64,000 nt of DNA, taken from Brassica napus. Lineage: Eukaryota; Streptophyta; Magnoliopsida; Brassicales; Brassicaceae. Each line of letters begins with the position of its first letter. Position 1 is the stretch's first letter. Positions 1-12,860 of the stretch are shown one piece after another. The position numbers and the translations under genes are program-made. Under the pieces are notes generated by a model that was given only the letters and a program-made list of their open reading frames with translations, was not told where the DNA came from and searched no databases. The stretch covers positions 16,503,525 to 16,567,524 of the forward strand of contig NC_063446.1 of assembly GCF_020379485.1 (NCBI RefSeq), in the 5' to 3' direction.

Positions 1-960
1 ACTAATATTTATAGATGTCCATCTTTTTAAAATTGACGCTTGTGTAATTCACCAAATTTATAGAAGAAGTTAAAAAAGAAACAAAGCTCATATCAATGAA
101 ACAAAAATGAGAACGAAAGCACAATTTTATAGAGGTAGAAAATGAAATCACTTATGGAAAGTCAATAGTAAACAAATCGAGAAAACAAAACCTAATCTCA
201 TTTCGTTATTTTACAATCGATGTTGCATATATGGTTTTTGTGATTTGTGTCAGCCGCAAAACTTAATTTCTTTTTTTGCATATGAAGTCTTAAAAATCAT
301 TTAAATGAGTGATACATTAGGCCTGGACCGAAGTACCTACCTAAACCCGAACCAGAAAAACCAAAACCGGATTCGAACCGTTATACAAAAATATCAAAAC
401 GGAACTTATGAGCTTAGTACTTTGGGGTTTGGTTATAATCCGAACCGAACCAAAATCCGAAGATATCCAAAATTAGTATTATATGTTTTTTTAATATATG
501 TTAAGGTAATTTAGATATTTTATAGTATTCGAAAGATTTTTGAATTTTGTTTTATTTTTTATTTTGAATATCTTTTAGTTAGTATAGATAGTTTAACTAA
601 TTTTAAATTAGATTTATGAATAATTTAAATATTTGAAATTTTTTGTCATTGTTGAGGTTTTAAAATATATATTTTGGGACGATTTCATATACGGGTTACA
701 ATCTGATCCGAACTAAATCCGGAAGGAACCGAACCGAACCCAGCTTGATAATTAGTAAAACCCGAATGGGACATATGAGCATAATATAGAAAATCTGAAA
801 ATCTTAATCGATCGAACCGACACCGACGGGGCCCCAAACTCCTAGACCATGATATAGTTAAGATTGTAGTGTTTCAAAATTTTAAAACTATTTAATAAAC
901 AAACATTAGTATAAAAAACTAGTTAATGAATAAACATTAGTATAAAAATTCACTCCGCGC
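1..960. repeat. Helitron-type tail with an inserted GAACCGAAC-rich repeat
   Basis: No gene is visible. About 180-320 and 850-980 match 45795-46085 by eye, including a shared stretch reading AAAACTTAATTTC and a GC-rich hairpin followed by TTATCATCT. The other copy ends in CTAG, as Helitron 3' ends do. In this copy the match is interrupted at about 318-845 by a repeat rich in GAACCGAACC and GGTTCGG words. The 69-codon open frame inside it is simply repeat sequence. The Helitron assignment is inference from the terminal hairpin and the dispersed copy. Confidence 0.5.
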
Positions 961-969
961 ATGCGCGTG

Positions 970-1160
970 AGTTATCATCTTTTTTTTTTTACAACAACAA
1001 ATAGACTCATGTAGGCTCTGAAAACTAAAAAGGTTGCTCCGCATCCATATGGACAACGAAAGACAGCTGTCTCCTGGCACCCCGTGCTAGGCTATCCGCC
1101 TTTTTATTTTGCGTCCGCGAGATATGAATGATCTGTGAGCTGTGAAAATTAGTAAGATCA
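970..1160 (-). mobile_element. 5'-truncated LINE, RNase H end and poly(A) tail
   Basis: On the minus strand one frame reads HISRTQNKKADSLARGAR and later SFVVHMDAE, followed by stops and a run of A (T run at 970-981 on the plus strand). This is the C-terminal end of the RNase H-like domain that closes ORF2 in Ta11-type plant LINEs; the ADSLAR motif holds a conserved acidic residue. Only about 190 bp survive, as expected for incomplete reverse transcription from the 3' end. The element sits exactly where the neighbouring Helitron tail should end in CTAG, so it probably landed there later. Confidence 0.7.
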
Positions 1161-4140
1161 TTAGTAAGATCGTATTTGTTAAACGTTGATAAAGAATGAC
1201 TACATGGGTTGAACTACTTGAAATGAATAAAGTTAAGGAATAACAATCAAAATATTTGAAAACCCTTTCTTCAAAAAAAAAAACAATCAAAATATTTGTA
1301 TTCATTGTGATGTGAAATATGTTAATTCCTTGGTGCTATATGAAATGCATTATTATAAAAAAATTCTTGGACAAATCATGTGTGAACAAGACAATATTTT
1401 GTAATGATCTTTGGTTGTCCAATAGAGACATATGTTGCGCCAGACTACATTATTTTTTTTGCTAAACAAAAGAATATGCCAAACTACATTATTAAGAGTC
1501 AGTGATTGTAATTACACTGAAATTGAAACTAAAATCAAAGAAGATGAAACTAGATGGGTAGAATGACAAAGTAGCAGATGGGAGACAATATGATTGAGCA
1601 TGAGATATAATTCAACTATGCTCCATGAGGGTGTGTGCATACCTTTTTATTAATTATCCATTTTTACTAGTAAAAGCGAATAAATTATTTGGTATTTAGC
1701 TTTTATCTGAACAAGAAGTTAAATTATCTGCTTAACTTCAGTTGCTGAATGGATTACCTAGTTTTTTTTTTGTAACAGAATGGGATACTTAGTTAAACAA
1801 GCTTATCTTCTATCTTTATTGACAAAAAAAAAGAAGCTTATCTGCAATATAAACACAACTCGAAAAAGATGGTATAAAATTAACGGGTGGTACTGTGATA
1901 AAAATGTGATATACAATTAATTAGGCAATTACCATTGTCATCCACATTATTTTCTAATTACGTTTGCAAAGGCACGTAATAAAGCGCATACAATGATGCG
2001 AAGTTTAATGCTGCAAACAAAACGACTTAGGGTTCGGCATAAACGCAGCAGTCTGGTGGTTACGGTTTTAAACCTTGTTAACCGATTTCTATAACTGATA
2101 CAACAGTTTAATATTGGTATATTTGCATATACTTATGACTGGTTAACTATCGAATAAAACAACGGTTAAATAATAAATTAACAATATTAACACTTTATAT
2201 AATTATAAAATATTAAAAATCATATTATTATAAATAAATATAAAAATATATTTATAAAATCATAGTATTAAATTTTTTAAATTATGGGGATTTCTAAATG
2301 TGTGTGTATATATTTGTGTATATATATATTAATGTCTAAACACTATAGCATATATTTTTGTTTTAAATTTTAATATAAAACTAAAATATAATAAATATAT
2401 ATATACTAGTATTTTATTCAATTTTAAAAAATAATAAAATATTTATTTTTATATTTATATAGTTTTAAAATAATTATTTTTATTTATCTTACAACAACCT
2501 CTCGTTATTGTAACCACCTTTGAATTCTCAGAGGTTTTCAGTATTTTTTGTAACTGTTATAAAATGCTAATAAATGCAGTGTTTGCGGATTCTAAGACAA
2601 AACCAGTCAACCCCTTGGGTTGTTTACTACAAAGTTATGTAAAAATGATTTTGTTTACTACAAAACCAGTCAACCCCTTGGGTTGTTTACCACTGCACTA
2701 AGCCGATTGGGTTGTTTACTACAGAGTTATGTAAAAGTGATTTTGTTTTACAATCTATTTACTTTTTTGGAAGTAGAGGCTTTTAATAACTTGAAAAAGA
2801 AAAACAAACCTTTTGTACAAAGTATAACAAATAGTCGCCACTACTCCAAACCTTTCAAGGTCACATTTAGGAGTAATACTACTCGTAAGTAAGTGAGCTT
2901 TTCTCCGATTTTTTTTGTTTTCGAAAAGGAAATACATGCGTTGGTTGAGGTTTTGTTAAGAGCCAAGATTAAAATAATATTACACATATCGATATAATAA
3001 ATTTCCTGACAATTCAATTATCTCTAGCCATCTTTTTTTTGTTTGTTATTCGTTTATGCATAACAAAGAGAAAGCATGTACAATATCTATTATTAGTGCT
3101 GGCTTTCTTTAATTACCTTTCTTGCTTTTCATTGACAAATGTTGGGATAGGTCAATAGAATCTAAATTTTGTATCATAAACATTTAAGATTTTTGTCAGT
3201 TAGGTTGGTAGTTTAATGTCATTGGATCGTCATTTAATCGCCAGAATCTAGTATATAACGTTTCGTTAAATTTTATCAGTTAGATCGATCTTTACTAGAT
3301 ATACACACAAAGGGTACATTGTGTATGATCATATTTAATGGTAATACTTGGAAATATGAGTGGAAGTATAGGTGGTCGTTCAAAAAAAAAATAGAGTAGA
3401 TATATAGGTGAGTGTGATAACATAGAAGGCATGTGAGATCGACGTTCACATGCATCAAAGTTAGGATAAGAGAGTAACTAATATAGAAAAATGATTTTAA
3501 CTAATTTGAATAAGATGAAAGAGACAGGCTATCTTACTTGGGACACTAAATTCAATAATTTATTTTAGCTTATGAATAAAGGAAAGTAAATTGACCTTTA
3601 TCTTTTCAACCAACAAAATTGGCCTTTTCTCGTTTCCATGTCAATATATATGCTTGAACCTTTCTTTATTTTTACACAATTATTATACATGATTTGCTTT
3701 TTAATTTATTTATTGGAGTAAAACTCAATCTAATTAAGCTAATATGAGAATGATACACAATACATTATAGTTTTAGATGCAATAGCATGAGTATGTATCT
3801 TAATTGTCTGTTTTTAATTGGAAAACTTAAAACAAATGACGTTTTGTATTCATATATTATTCAAACCTGAATTTTTTATTTACCTACTAAATATTTTGGT
3901 ATGGGTAAATAATCTTATGCCCCTTAAAGCTAAATCCTAAATGTGACCTTGAAAAGCGAAACGTGTGATTGGTATAGAGATTAACTAAATTGACAAAAAC
4001 CATACCATATTTTTAAAAAGCAAAGCTTACATAAAGTAAGTATATTTGTTGCATCGGATACCTAAAACATTTACTAATACCCCGAATGTTCACAAAAAAT
4101 TATTATTTCAAATACACAATTTAAAACGACACGCACACGG
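1161..4140. other. AT-rich intergenic DNA, no gene seen
   Basis: No credible coding frame or RNA gene is visible. A local duplication at 2598-2752 repeats AACCAGTCAACCCCTTGGG and TTGGGTTGTTTACTACA with a spacing of about 60-70 bp. The stretch 2010-2590 has GTGGTTAC and GTAACCAC words in opposite orientation and may be a decayed MITE. The rest is low-complexity A/T sequence. Confidence 0.6.
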
Positions 4141-4149
4141 TATTACCAT

Positions 4150-4157
4150 TATATAAA
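4150..4157 (+). promoter_or_regulatory. TATA box of the SMR gene
   Basis: TATATAAA lies about 120 bp upstream of the ATG and is followed by a CT-rich leader (about 4217-4270), as is common in plant promoters. The role is inferred from spacing. Confidence 0.55.
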
Positions 4158-4279
4158 GCAAATTAAGTCACTAAAGCCAGTGATCAAAAAAAAAAAATTC
4201 ACTAAAGCCATAAATCTTCCTCTCTCTCTCATCAGAACTATTTAACTCCCTTTCCCTTTTTACGTTTTTCTCCTGATAG

Positions 4280-4702
4280 ATGGGTTTCTCGGACGCTGGA
4301 ATTTGTCTCTCCGATCAAAAGAATCTCGGCGAAACCGAAATAGGGCTCCTTCGTGTACCCTCTATAGGGTTTTCAGACCGAAGCGTTCAGGTATTCCGTC
4401 CAGATCAAGATCTTGAAACCAAAGTCCGAGAACTAACTAATTGCTCACATGAAGGAGTAAAGAATGAGGAAGAAGAAGAATTATGTAAGACTCCAACACG
4501 CCTGGACCAGATTCTCCCAAATATTCCAAATATTTGTCCGCCGGCGCCGAGGAAGCCTAAGGGAATCCAGTCAAGAAGCTTGAAGGTTCGAGATTCTTAT
4601 AAAAGCAGGAGAATGATCATTCTGAATGTTTCTAGAGAGATTGATTGTATGTTTCATTCAGCATCTCTCGGTAACAAAATTAAGAAAGCCAGACATATTT
4701 GA
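4280..4702 (+). CDS. SMR10-like: SIAMESE-RELATED (SMR) cyclin-dependent kinase inhibitor
   Basis: This single-exon gene encodes a 140-aa protein. SMR proteins bind and inhibit cyclin-CDK complexes in the nucleus and push plant cells from mitosis into endoreduplication or arrest. What can be seen is the family's short signature near residues 69-95: CKTPTR, then about 13 residues later the block CPPAPRKPKG, preceded by an acidic run (EEEEEL). The second block matches the core motif shared by SIAMESE and its relatives. The rest is poorly conserved, which is normal for this family, and the length is at the upper end of its range. The ATG is the first in frame and follows a CT-rich leader and a TATA box. 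No other host gene lies within 30 kb. The SMR10 assignment rests on recalled gene order near XBAT31 in Arabidopsis and is less certain than the family. Confidence 0.8.
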   Translation: MGFSDAGICLSDQKNLGETEIGLLRVPSIGFSDRSVQVFRPDQDLETKVRELTNCSHEGVKNEEEEELCKTPTRLDQILPNIPNICPPAPRKPKGIQSRSLKVRDSYKSRRMIILNVSREIDCMFHSASLGNKIKKARHI

Positions 4703-4863
4703 TGTTACATACGTATATGCATAACGTAGCTACATATAATTAACCAAATGGTAATAAACTACGTGTTATGTAATGTTGTGAGATGCTATTTCAGTTTTAT
4801 TTATTTGTTAAAAATCTTGTTTTTCTGTTGGTAGTTCTATTTTTTTTTGCCCGTGAAGTATTT

Positions 4864-5651
4864 GGAGCATCTCCAAAAGAAATTGTATAACTTCAAATAT
4901 AGAGTTTTTTTGCTCTACAAAAATAAATTTCAAACTTCAAATTTGAGGTTTTATCTTTTTTTTTTCCATTTTGATCTTTATAATTAATTACACAACACAT
5001 TTATGATTTTTAAGTATTTTCTCATTTATCGTTTTAATCCTTAAAATTCTTATATGTCATATATATTTCAAGTTTATTTTTATAAATTCAAATTTTACAT
5101 ATAAAATTAAATAAAATTTTTAAAATAAGATTTATAATATTTTAAAACCTGAATTAGACAACAAGAATATTATAAAAGAAAGTTAATTAAAAAATTTAAA
5201 AGATACATGAAAAAATAATTATTACACAAATTTAAATATTACAACAACATTAATAGTCTAGTAAATTTTCTCTCGAACCTCCAAAATCTCTAAAGCATTG
5301 TCCAAATTTGTTTTTTGTAAAATAGAAGATGGAGCATTACAAATTAAATTTTATGAAAATGTTGTATTATACTTGTAGTTAAATATTTAGTTATGTATTT
5401 CTATTTATAATTTTATATATTTAGTGTAAGATTTTATTCATTAATATTACCTTAATATTTTTAGGTATGTACTAGTTATTTATAAAAGTTTAATAGATTT
5501 ATATTAATTACAATAAATATAAGGATCATAATATAAAATACAAATAATTATGAACTTAAGTTTAAAGTTTTGCTTTCGGACAAGAGCATTTTGAAACTTC
5601 AAATTTAGAATTTTACAAATTTTAAAATAGAGAGTCTTTTTGGAGATAGTC
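4864..5651. mobile_element. Non-autonomous inverted-repeat element
   Basis: The left end reads GGAGCATCTCCAAAAG and the right end, reverse-complemented, reads AGACTATCTCCAAAAAG. Further inside, ACTTCAAAT and TAGAG words occur in both arms in opposite orientation. The centre is AT-rich and non-coding. This terminal word is common in Tourist/Harbinger-like plant MITEs, but I could not settle the target duplication, so the superfamily is left open. Confidence 0.5.
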
Positions 5652-6101
5652 TTAGAGGCGCAAAGTTTTTTTTTCTCGTCAGTTTCTTATATTGATTTGT
5701 ACATTGGAAATAATCGGTAATTATAGGACGTATGAGTATTGGAAAGCAGAGTAGAGTTGGTGAAATAGTACTTTGGTTATGTAAAGTGTAAACGGAATCT
5801 AGGTGAATGGGTTGATGGAAAAGAATTTTAATGCTTTGATCACTGAAATCTAGGCGAGCGTATTTTGCTGCTACCAAGTATCTGAATGACCAATCCAAGG
5901 TCGTGCAGTTAATTAATGATTCAAAATTAATTTACTTCTGATATGTACTATAATGGAAGAACTATTTTTGTCTACACATAATTATGATATATCAATATGG
6001 GCTGAAGAAAGCCCAAGCCAAATGCTTTGTCATAACCTACTTGAAAAATGTTAGGGGCTTATTGGATCTGTGATCCGGAGTAAGTTTACTCTCCTGAGGG
6101 C

Positions 6102-8992
6102 TCCACATCAAATTCCAGGTCAGAAACTCAAGTTTCCTTGTGCTGACACGTGTCCGAGAAATATGAAACTCATCGTTTCATTTACTTTACTTGGAAATCG
6201 GATGGGCTTATATATCGTTAAGCGTATATTTGGTTTGGTCATTTTATTGGCTTCGTTGGGCTTCATGTTTTATCCAAGTCTTCGATCCCGGTAGCAAGTT
6301 AGGCTTATCGTCTCCAAACCAAATTTTAGGGTTCGCAATCCTCTTCGATCTCCAACAACGACGATGTTCATATGCGCTCACCACACCAACAATGGAGGAT
6401 CTCCGTGTTTCTCTTCAATCACCTAGACATTCTTTTCTACAAACCGTTACGGGATGCTTTGATTCATCTTCATTAATGACCGTCTTAACTCATTCGGCCA
6501 CTCAAAACACGTTTCCTCATTCATTGCATCTTCCCTTTGTACAAGGAGGTGAATCTACAGCTATAAAAAGTTTAGCTTTCATCATGTGAACATCATTCTC
6601 ACAATCCTAATAATGGAGCATTCAACGATTCCAGTTTTTTGTTTTCAATTCTTCTTGCCTGATCTCTTTTTTGGTTATGTGAGTGTTCGTTGTGTAATTG
6701 ATCATATCATGCTGTATTACAATAGCAGAGTCTTTCCTACGGCTTCAAGTTTTTAAGGAATTGATATCAATCTCGCTTATGGATTTCAGACTTACGACTT
6801 CCACTTCTTTCAATCAAGGTATTTATTTGCAGCGATTAATTTGTCTCTTAATTTTATCATTAAAACTGTAAATAAGGGAGTTTGAGCGCTGGATATGAAG
6901 GGTCTTTAAAAAATACGTGTTTGCGGAAGGGGAAGAAGATTCTGGAGGAGAAATTGATAAGTTTGAAGTCAAGCTTTCTAGAAGAAAGAATTGGATCACA
7001 GGTTAGTCTAAACTTCATGAATAATATGCGTCTGGGATTTTATGTCTCTTTGTGGGACAGGTTACTTTGCTCTCTAAGCAGTATAAGTAGAACTTTGAAG
7101 CATAGATCTTTTTTGGTTATTGTGATTTCAACCATCTGTTCTTCATATTTTGTTTACACATTTTTCATTCTAGAATGGAGACTTTAATCAGATCAAACAA
7201 ATCAACCACACAAATTTTGTAGATATTGTTTTGTTGTAGCATTCGTTTTACTTTGCACTTGAAGTTGTGATGCTGGTTGCTACCTCGCGGTCGCGATTAA
7301 ACTACGATTTCACGACATCGGTTTTATGCCATACGCCAGCTTAGACTGAGATGGAAACTTTCATTTGCTTAAAGTATTAGGTCTTCAAACTTCATATCCT
7401 GTTTATATCTTTGGTATCTTCGTTTCCAGAAATTGATGTTTCTCATTCAGATGGCTTTGTCTGGGTTTCAATTGACTGAATGGAATAAGCAGTCTTCTGC
7501 GAAGGAGGTCATGCACAGGACTCAAAGAGACATGTATGTTCATGAAAGAAACAATGAAGGTTTCATTTCTTACTCTGAGTAGTTTGGAATAAATATTGCA
7601 ACTGGATCTTTGCAATTTTTCCTCTAAACATGATCTCAAAGTTTTGTTCTTTAATAAATTTTCTTTTCTTTTGTGCTAAGAATATACTCCACTACTGCAC
7701 GCACAGGTTCACATGTAAGGCTTTGACCCACAGCCACTGGGTGGCGCCGGTCCATCAGCAGCGCCGAGCTCAAAGGTCATCTGTTTTTATGTTTATTGTC
7801 ATCATATATCATTTAAGTATTTGTGTTTGAGTCTCATGATCATATGTTTTCTCCAAACCAGGCAGTTAAAAGACGTGAGTTGAAGTATGATCATGAACGT
7901 ATATGACTTGATAGATTTTGGAAATAAGTTAATTTGGATGGCTGACATCTTCCTTCTTTTGGCACACTTCTGAATGATTTTAATTTGTAACGGATGGAGG
8001 TAGGCTAATGAAGTCAAGAATCTAACGTTTGTCACTTAGGAAGACTGCTAACGACTTTGACGAAGTTATCAGGTAATAATTCTTTTCGCCATGACATGCA
8101 TTGGTGGAAGGAGGAGGATTCTGCATCATCTTCTTTGCTTCAAGTTTTTCCTTTGGTTTGCTTCAGAGTCAAGGAAAGGCAGCGTTAACATTTATCTCTT
8201 GAACAAGCAGCCATAGAATTCTGACAAAGAAATTCAATGCAACTCAGGAAATGTTAATCAGATTGTGAAACGCAAAAGAATATGCTGGTTTCAAGTATGC
8301 TTTGGAAACTTTGTTAGAGACTCTTGATATGACTTGGTTTCAAAATATTAAGTTTACGATCCATATATGGCCTCTTCTAATCAATTTTAATCATTTCTTT
8401 GATAATAGCAATTATTCCACGTTAGAAAACTGATCAAAATGATCTTTTTCTTTGGTCATTGTTTTGATTTTTTGAAATAACATTATCACACAACAAACAC
8501 TGTATAATATAACACAAATCTTATAATCTAAACAACAATTAAAGTATGGGCTATGCAGTTACTGTCTGATGAGGTGGTGCATATTAGTCGCGACTTCCAC
8601 GCTGAGTAACGTATTTGCCAATATTCTAAACTCAAACCCAATTGACAGTCGGACGGGTCTAACAGTGAACCGGACCATATTAGGATAGGATGGATAAAAT
8701 TGTGTTTATTTTTAATTTGTTTATGACAAAAAAAAATTTTTGTTGATTTTTTATTTTAAAATCATTATAACTATTATAAATAAAATATTACATTTTGATA
8801 TTTAAGTTTTAAAAAAATTCATAACTCACAATGATAAATATTTTAATTTATGATTTAAAATATTGAATTCAAATGTTATTTTTATTTGGTTTATAATAAA
8901 ATTTATAAAATACACATAATTAAAAAATATTCAATAATTTAGTTATAATCACATGTAAATTACATTCCGTGCGTAGCGCGGACCGACCCTAG
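6102..8992 (+). mobile_element. Helitron-like unit A, probably non-autonomous
   Basis: The left end TCCACATCAAATTCCAG resembles the start of the next unit at 8997. Both contain GACACGTGTC about 45 bp further on. The right end has a GC hairpin (CCGTGCGTAGCGCGG at 8967-8981) followed by ACCGACCCTAG. TC...hairpin...CTAG with no inverted repeats is the Helitron layout. No Rep/helicase frame is present. The interior has gene-like GC content and short open frames, but I recognise no protein, so it may hold captured gene pieces. Confidence 0.5.
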
Positions 8993-8996
8993 GCCC

Positions 8997-11900
8997 TCCA
9001 CATGAGAATCCACGTAGGAAAGTCGTTGCATGCGACACGTGTCCCGCCCATTAAATTATGCGTTTCATTGAATTGAGTCTGCAATTGATACGGGCTTTAA
9101 TATTTTTATGGGCTTTATGTTTTGCTCAAGGGACCCAGCCTGATAGGGAGCACCCCTGAGCGTCTCCGTACGCGTCGCGTCGATTGATCTGATTTTAGGG
9201 TTATCTCACTTTTGTTCTCCACCATTAAAGAGGTTAAATCGACTCCTCAATCCGTCAAAACAACTTAGTAATCTTATTTTATGAGAAATAGCCAACACAT
9301 CAATCTTCCTTTCTGATTTGAAGATCCGGCGCTTCTCCTGCACCGTTCAAGTGCGGTTGCTCCGGTTATGGGAAGCTAGGAACGTCCGGTGGCTACGAAC
9401 TCATAGGAGTATATATGCTCTTACTGGATTCACATGTTGTTTATGTATAAAGCTTGCGTTCATAATTTAAAAAAAAAAAAATCAGGTGTGTTAAATCCTC
9501 ATTATCAAGCTTTCCTATTCAGAATTTTGTTTGACATCTTTTGAATGAGAAATTTTGAAACCATTCGTTGATTCTAATGTCATAAGAGGATCTTGCGTTA
9601 TGTGCTTTTGTGGTTTCTACAAAGGAATCCAGGTTTGCGATTTGACCTACATAATGCCTAGAAGGTTGATGTAATATTTTCAATTTCCTTTCTGCAGGGT
9701 AAGCCTCGCCGCGCCTCGGTTAGCACAAAGAAGCTCCCACCTGAGTAAATCTTTATCGCAGTCTGGACGCACACTTCTACATGTCATGAATTTAGTAAGA
9801 ATTTCTTATACTTTTTGTATTGTATTTAAATTCAAACTGTGTTAGCTGTAACTGGAAACACTAATTTTTGCATTTACACTACTCTCATCTAATTTTTTTA
9901 ATAGGTGACGCACAGACCTTAAGTAACGTGAAGATGATTTGCTAACATGAAGACTGCATACGACAAGGTTTGCAAGATTTTATGGGTCTTTTGCATCATA
10001 CAGTGACCACAAACTAATTTTCACACTCTTGCACATATACAGAAAAATTCAAGAAAGCAGTGCAGTGTGAGAAGTCAGGCAACAACATTGATCTATAAGA
10101 ACTTTGAGGCAGATCAAGTCGTGGATTGTAAGTGGAAGCACAAGGATTTTGGTAATTTTGGTTAGTGACTCAATCTTTTAGCTTCTCTTCTTATGGCTTA
10201 TTTAGCTGGATCAAAAGCGTTCAACATCAATATTTTCGTCTCCTCCGGTTGAATATTTTATGTACTATGGATGCTACAGTTAAATTGAATTGCGGAAGCA
10301 AGGGTTTCAGCTATCAAGACACTCAATTGGATAGGACTTAGCTGGCATCATCTTTGAATGGTCTTTATACGGACGGCATGGAAAAGCTTTCTTGGTCAAT
10401 CAAACGCATATGGTACAAGTAAGGAAACAAAAATAATCTTTCTTGGTTTTAATATTTTTGGTTGCTGTGAATTGTAATCTCAGTTCTTTTTATTCGTTAC
10501 AGGATCGATGCTCCACTGAATGAGCAGAAAGCAAGGCTTCTAATGATGGTTCTACTTCTCCACCACAATGGAGCTGCGAAAATAGGGTCAAACTTCCAAT
10601 GAATTAAGGTAAATCATAAGAGAAACCCTATTCAAAACCATTGTGTCAACAGAGAATAGAAATTCCAATTTTTGGAACCAGTTTTTCATTTATCATGCAG
10701 GTCTGAGTAATGTGTTTGTCACAGGTTGTTCTCAACTCTGATTGTGCTATGTACAATACAAGTGATCTCAAGCTGTCTAATTATTTCTCTAACGATCTGT
10801 TTCTTTGTTGAGGGAAGTAGTCGAAGAAGATTTCACACCCTTCGCTGGGAAAAAAAAAACCTCCTTGAAGACCAAAGAAGAGACCAAGAACTGTTCAGAA
10901 GCAAATGAATGTAATGTTCTCTTCTCTCTTTCCCTCTATAACACCATTAATGTTATAGCTTGCTTTGTTGCTTAACATTTTCATTCCTGGTTGCTAACTC
11001 TTTTTCCCGGATTGTGGCTAGCAGAGGAAGTAACACAGGCTCTTATGACGCCCCTGAGGCTGCGGAAACATGATTAAAGGTGTGATTCCTTGCCTCCTTG
11101 GTTTCTTCAATTTTTTTTTTGGTTTCTTCAGTTGGTCCATGAAATTCTTTGTGTTCTACTTTTGAATCTTTTCAGTTGTAAAAAGGAAGAATAATATAGC
11201 AATGTACCCATTTTAGTGAATGAAAATGTAATCTCCCATGGCAATGTCATCTCCAAGTACTTTGAATCCTCTTTGTTTTTTGTAAAAGAGACAGTGGTGT
11301 TTTTATTACCAAAGCTAATTGTAATCTCCAGCGGTTTTTTTCCGTTATCAATAATGCAACTCTCTGTAATTTTCTCTCATCTTTGTTCCTTATTTAATAT
11401 TCTGGTTGGCTACTATGTATGTTGCTAAGATTATGCAAAATTTTATTGTTATTAAAGTGACGACTTCTACGAGTTTAACTCTGGTTCATGAAGGGATCAT
11501 GATGGTGATATCGCTCAAGGCTGGTCCCTGGATTACTTTTACGGTTTTACCAATGCGTGCAACTTACATGTTTGCTACAGATGAAACAGGAGAAACATAA
11601 CTTTGGGATCCTTCTCCCGTTTGACTTTTCAACAAAGAAATCTCAGCGTTTACTATTAAGAGAAGCTTTCGGTGTTTTTATCATCAGAGACCAATTAAAT
11701 ATTATCAGTAAAGATTCTCTTATACAATGAAATAGTGAATCTACGCTTAAAAGGTCCTGTGACCTTTTAAGGCTAGGTCTCTCTAATCTAAATCATGTCT
11801 TTCATATAGCAAGATGTCCAAGTATGACTGGAGCAATGTATCAAATCTACAGCTTCTCCTTTGTCTCTGTTCTTGAGTTTTCTTCTTATCACCCAAGTTA

Positions 11901-12860
11901 TCCAGTTGAGAATGCTTTCAAACAAAAAAAAGCTTTACACCTTCCAGCAGCGATCATATTTCAGAACTGCCTCAGACCATCTCTCATGTTATAATTCATC
12001 AACCTGGATAATATAAGGAATGATCTAAGAAAAGCAATCAGCGATAGTTCAGATATGGAATCAACATTCAACATGATGGCTTTATCTAATGTTTTCTTTG
12101 GATATTTTCAGTATTCTTTTAGTTGGTTTGTTTTTTGTGAAACGGTTTTCCTGTTTACAAAAATATATAAAACATACAACTTATCTTCTTCCCTTTTTTG
12201 AAAAAGTATTTATCTTCTGCCCGAAACTTATATTTTCTCTCTCTATTAAGATGATCTTCATCATTTACCATCAAAATTATTGAATTGCAGATAATGGTTT
12301 CCATTTTCTATTTAAAGTAGCATAATTAATAAAATTCAACCAAATTCTTTTCTACGGTAAATATGAAGTTAGGTTTTCAAACTAAACTAACAAAACGTAA
12401 ACTGTAATCAGTTTATGGAAATGTAAAAAAAAACTAAACTAACATAATACATTAAAAATATTCATATAGTTCCACAAACACGAGAACCCTACATTCTAAA
12501 CCTACAAGTGTACAAATACGAAGATCATGTCCCAATCAAACATGGAGTCTGCATAGCCAACTAACATTCATGTTATTTCCACCAATGTACTCGCTCAACC
12601 AAATCACACTCTATTATGTGCAGCAGACAACCACATTTTTTAAAATAATAAAGCTCAACTACAAAAACTCAAAAATAATTCAAAGAACATGATTTTCATT
12701 TTTGATCGTCCATCCATCGATTTAAACTTGACACAAACAAACCAACTACAAGATCAGTTGCAAACCAACCCCTACCATGGATTTGCTTATTAACAGTTAT
12801 ATATTTGTAATGAAAAACATAAATGTAACACATCCCGCCCGTAGGGCGGGCCGACCCTAG
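8997..12860 (+). mobile_element. Helitron-like unit B, probably non-autonomous
   Basis: It begins TCCACATGAGAATCC, four bases after the CTAG of unit A, and again carries GACACGTGTC close to its start. It ends with the perfect hairpin CCCGCCCGTAGGGCGGG (12835-12851), then CCGACCCTAG followed by T, a textbook Helitron terminus. The body holds intron-like GT...AG stretches and short open frames (for example 10726-10908 and 11406-11600) that I cannot assign to any family. No helicase is seen. Confidence 0.55.

Noticed and set aside
305..514. 69-codon frame with NPNQKNQNR
   Set aside because: It comes from a dispersed GAACCGAACC-type repeat and has no family match.
6191..6589. 132-codon frame in Helitron-like unit A, and others at 6882-7187 and 11216-11600
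   Set aside because: I found no domain or family, they lack supporting neighbours, and the region looks like a non-autonomous element.
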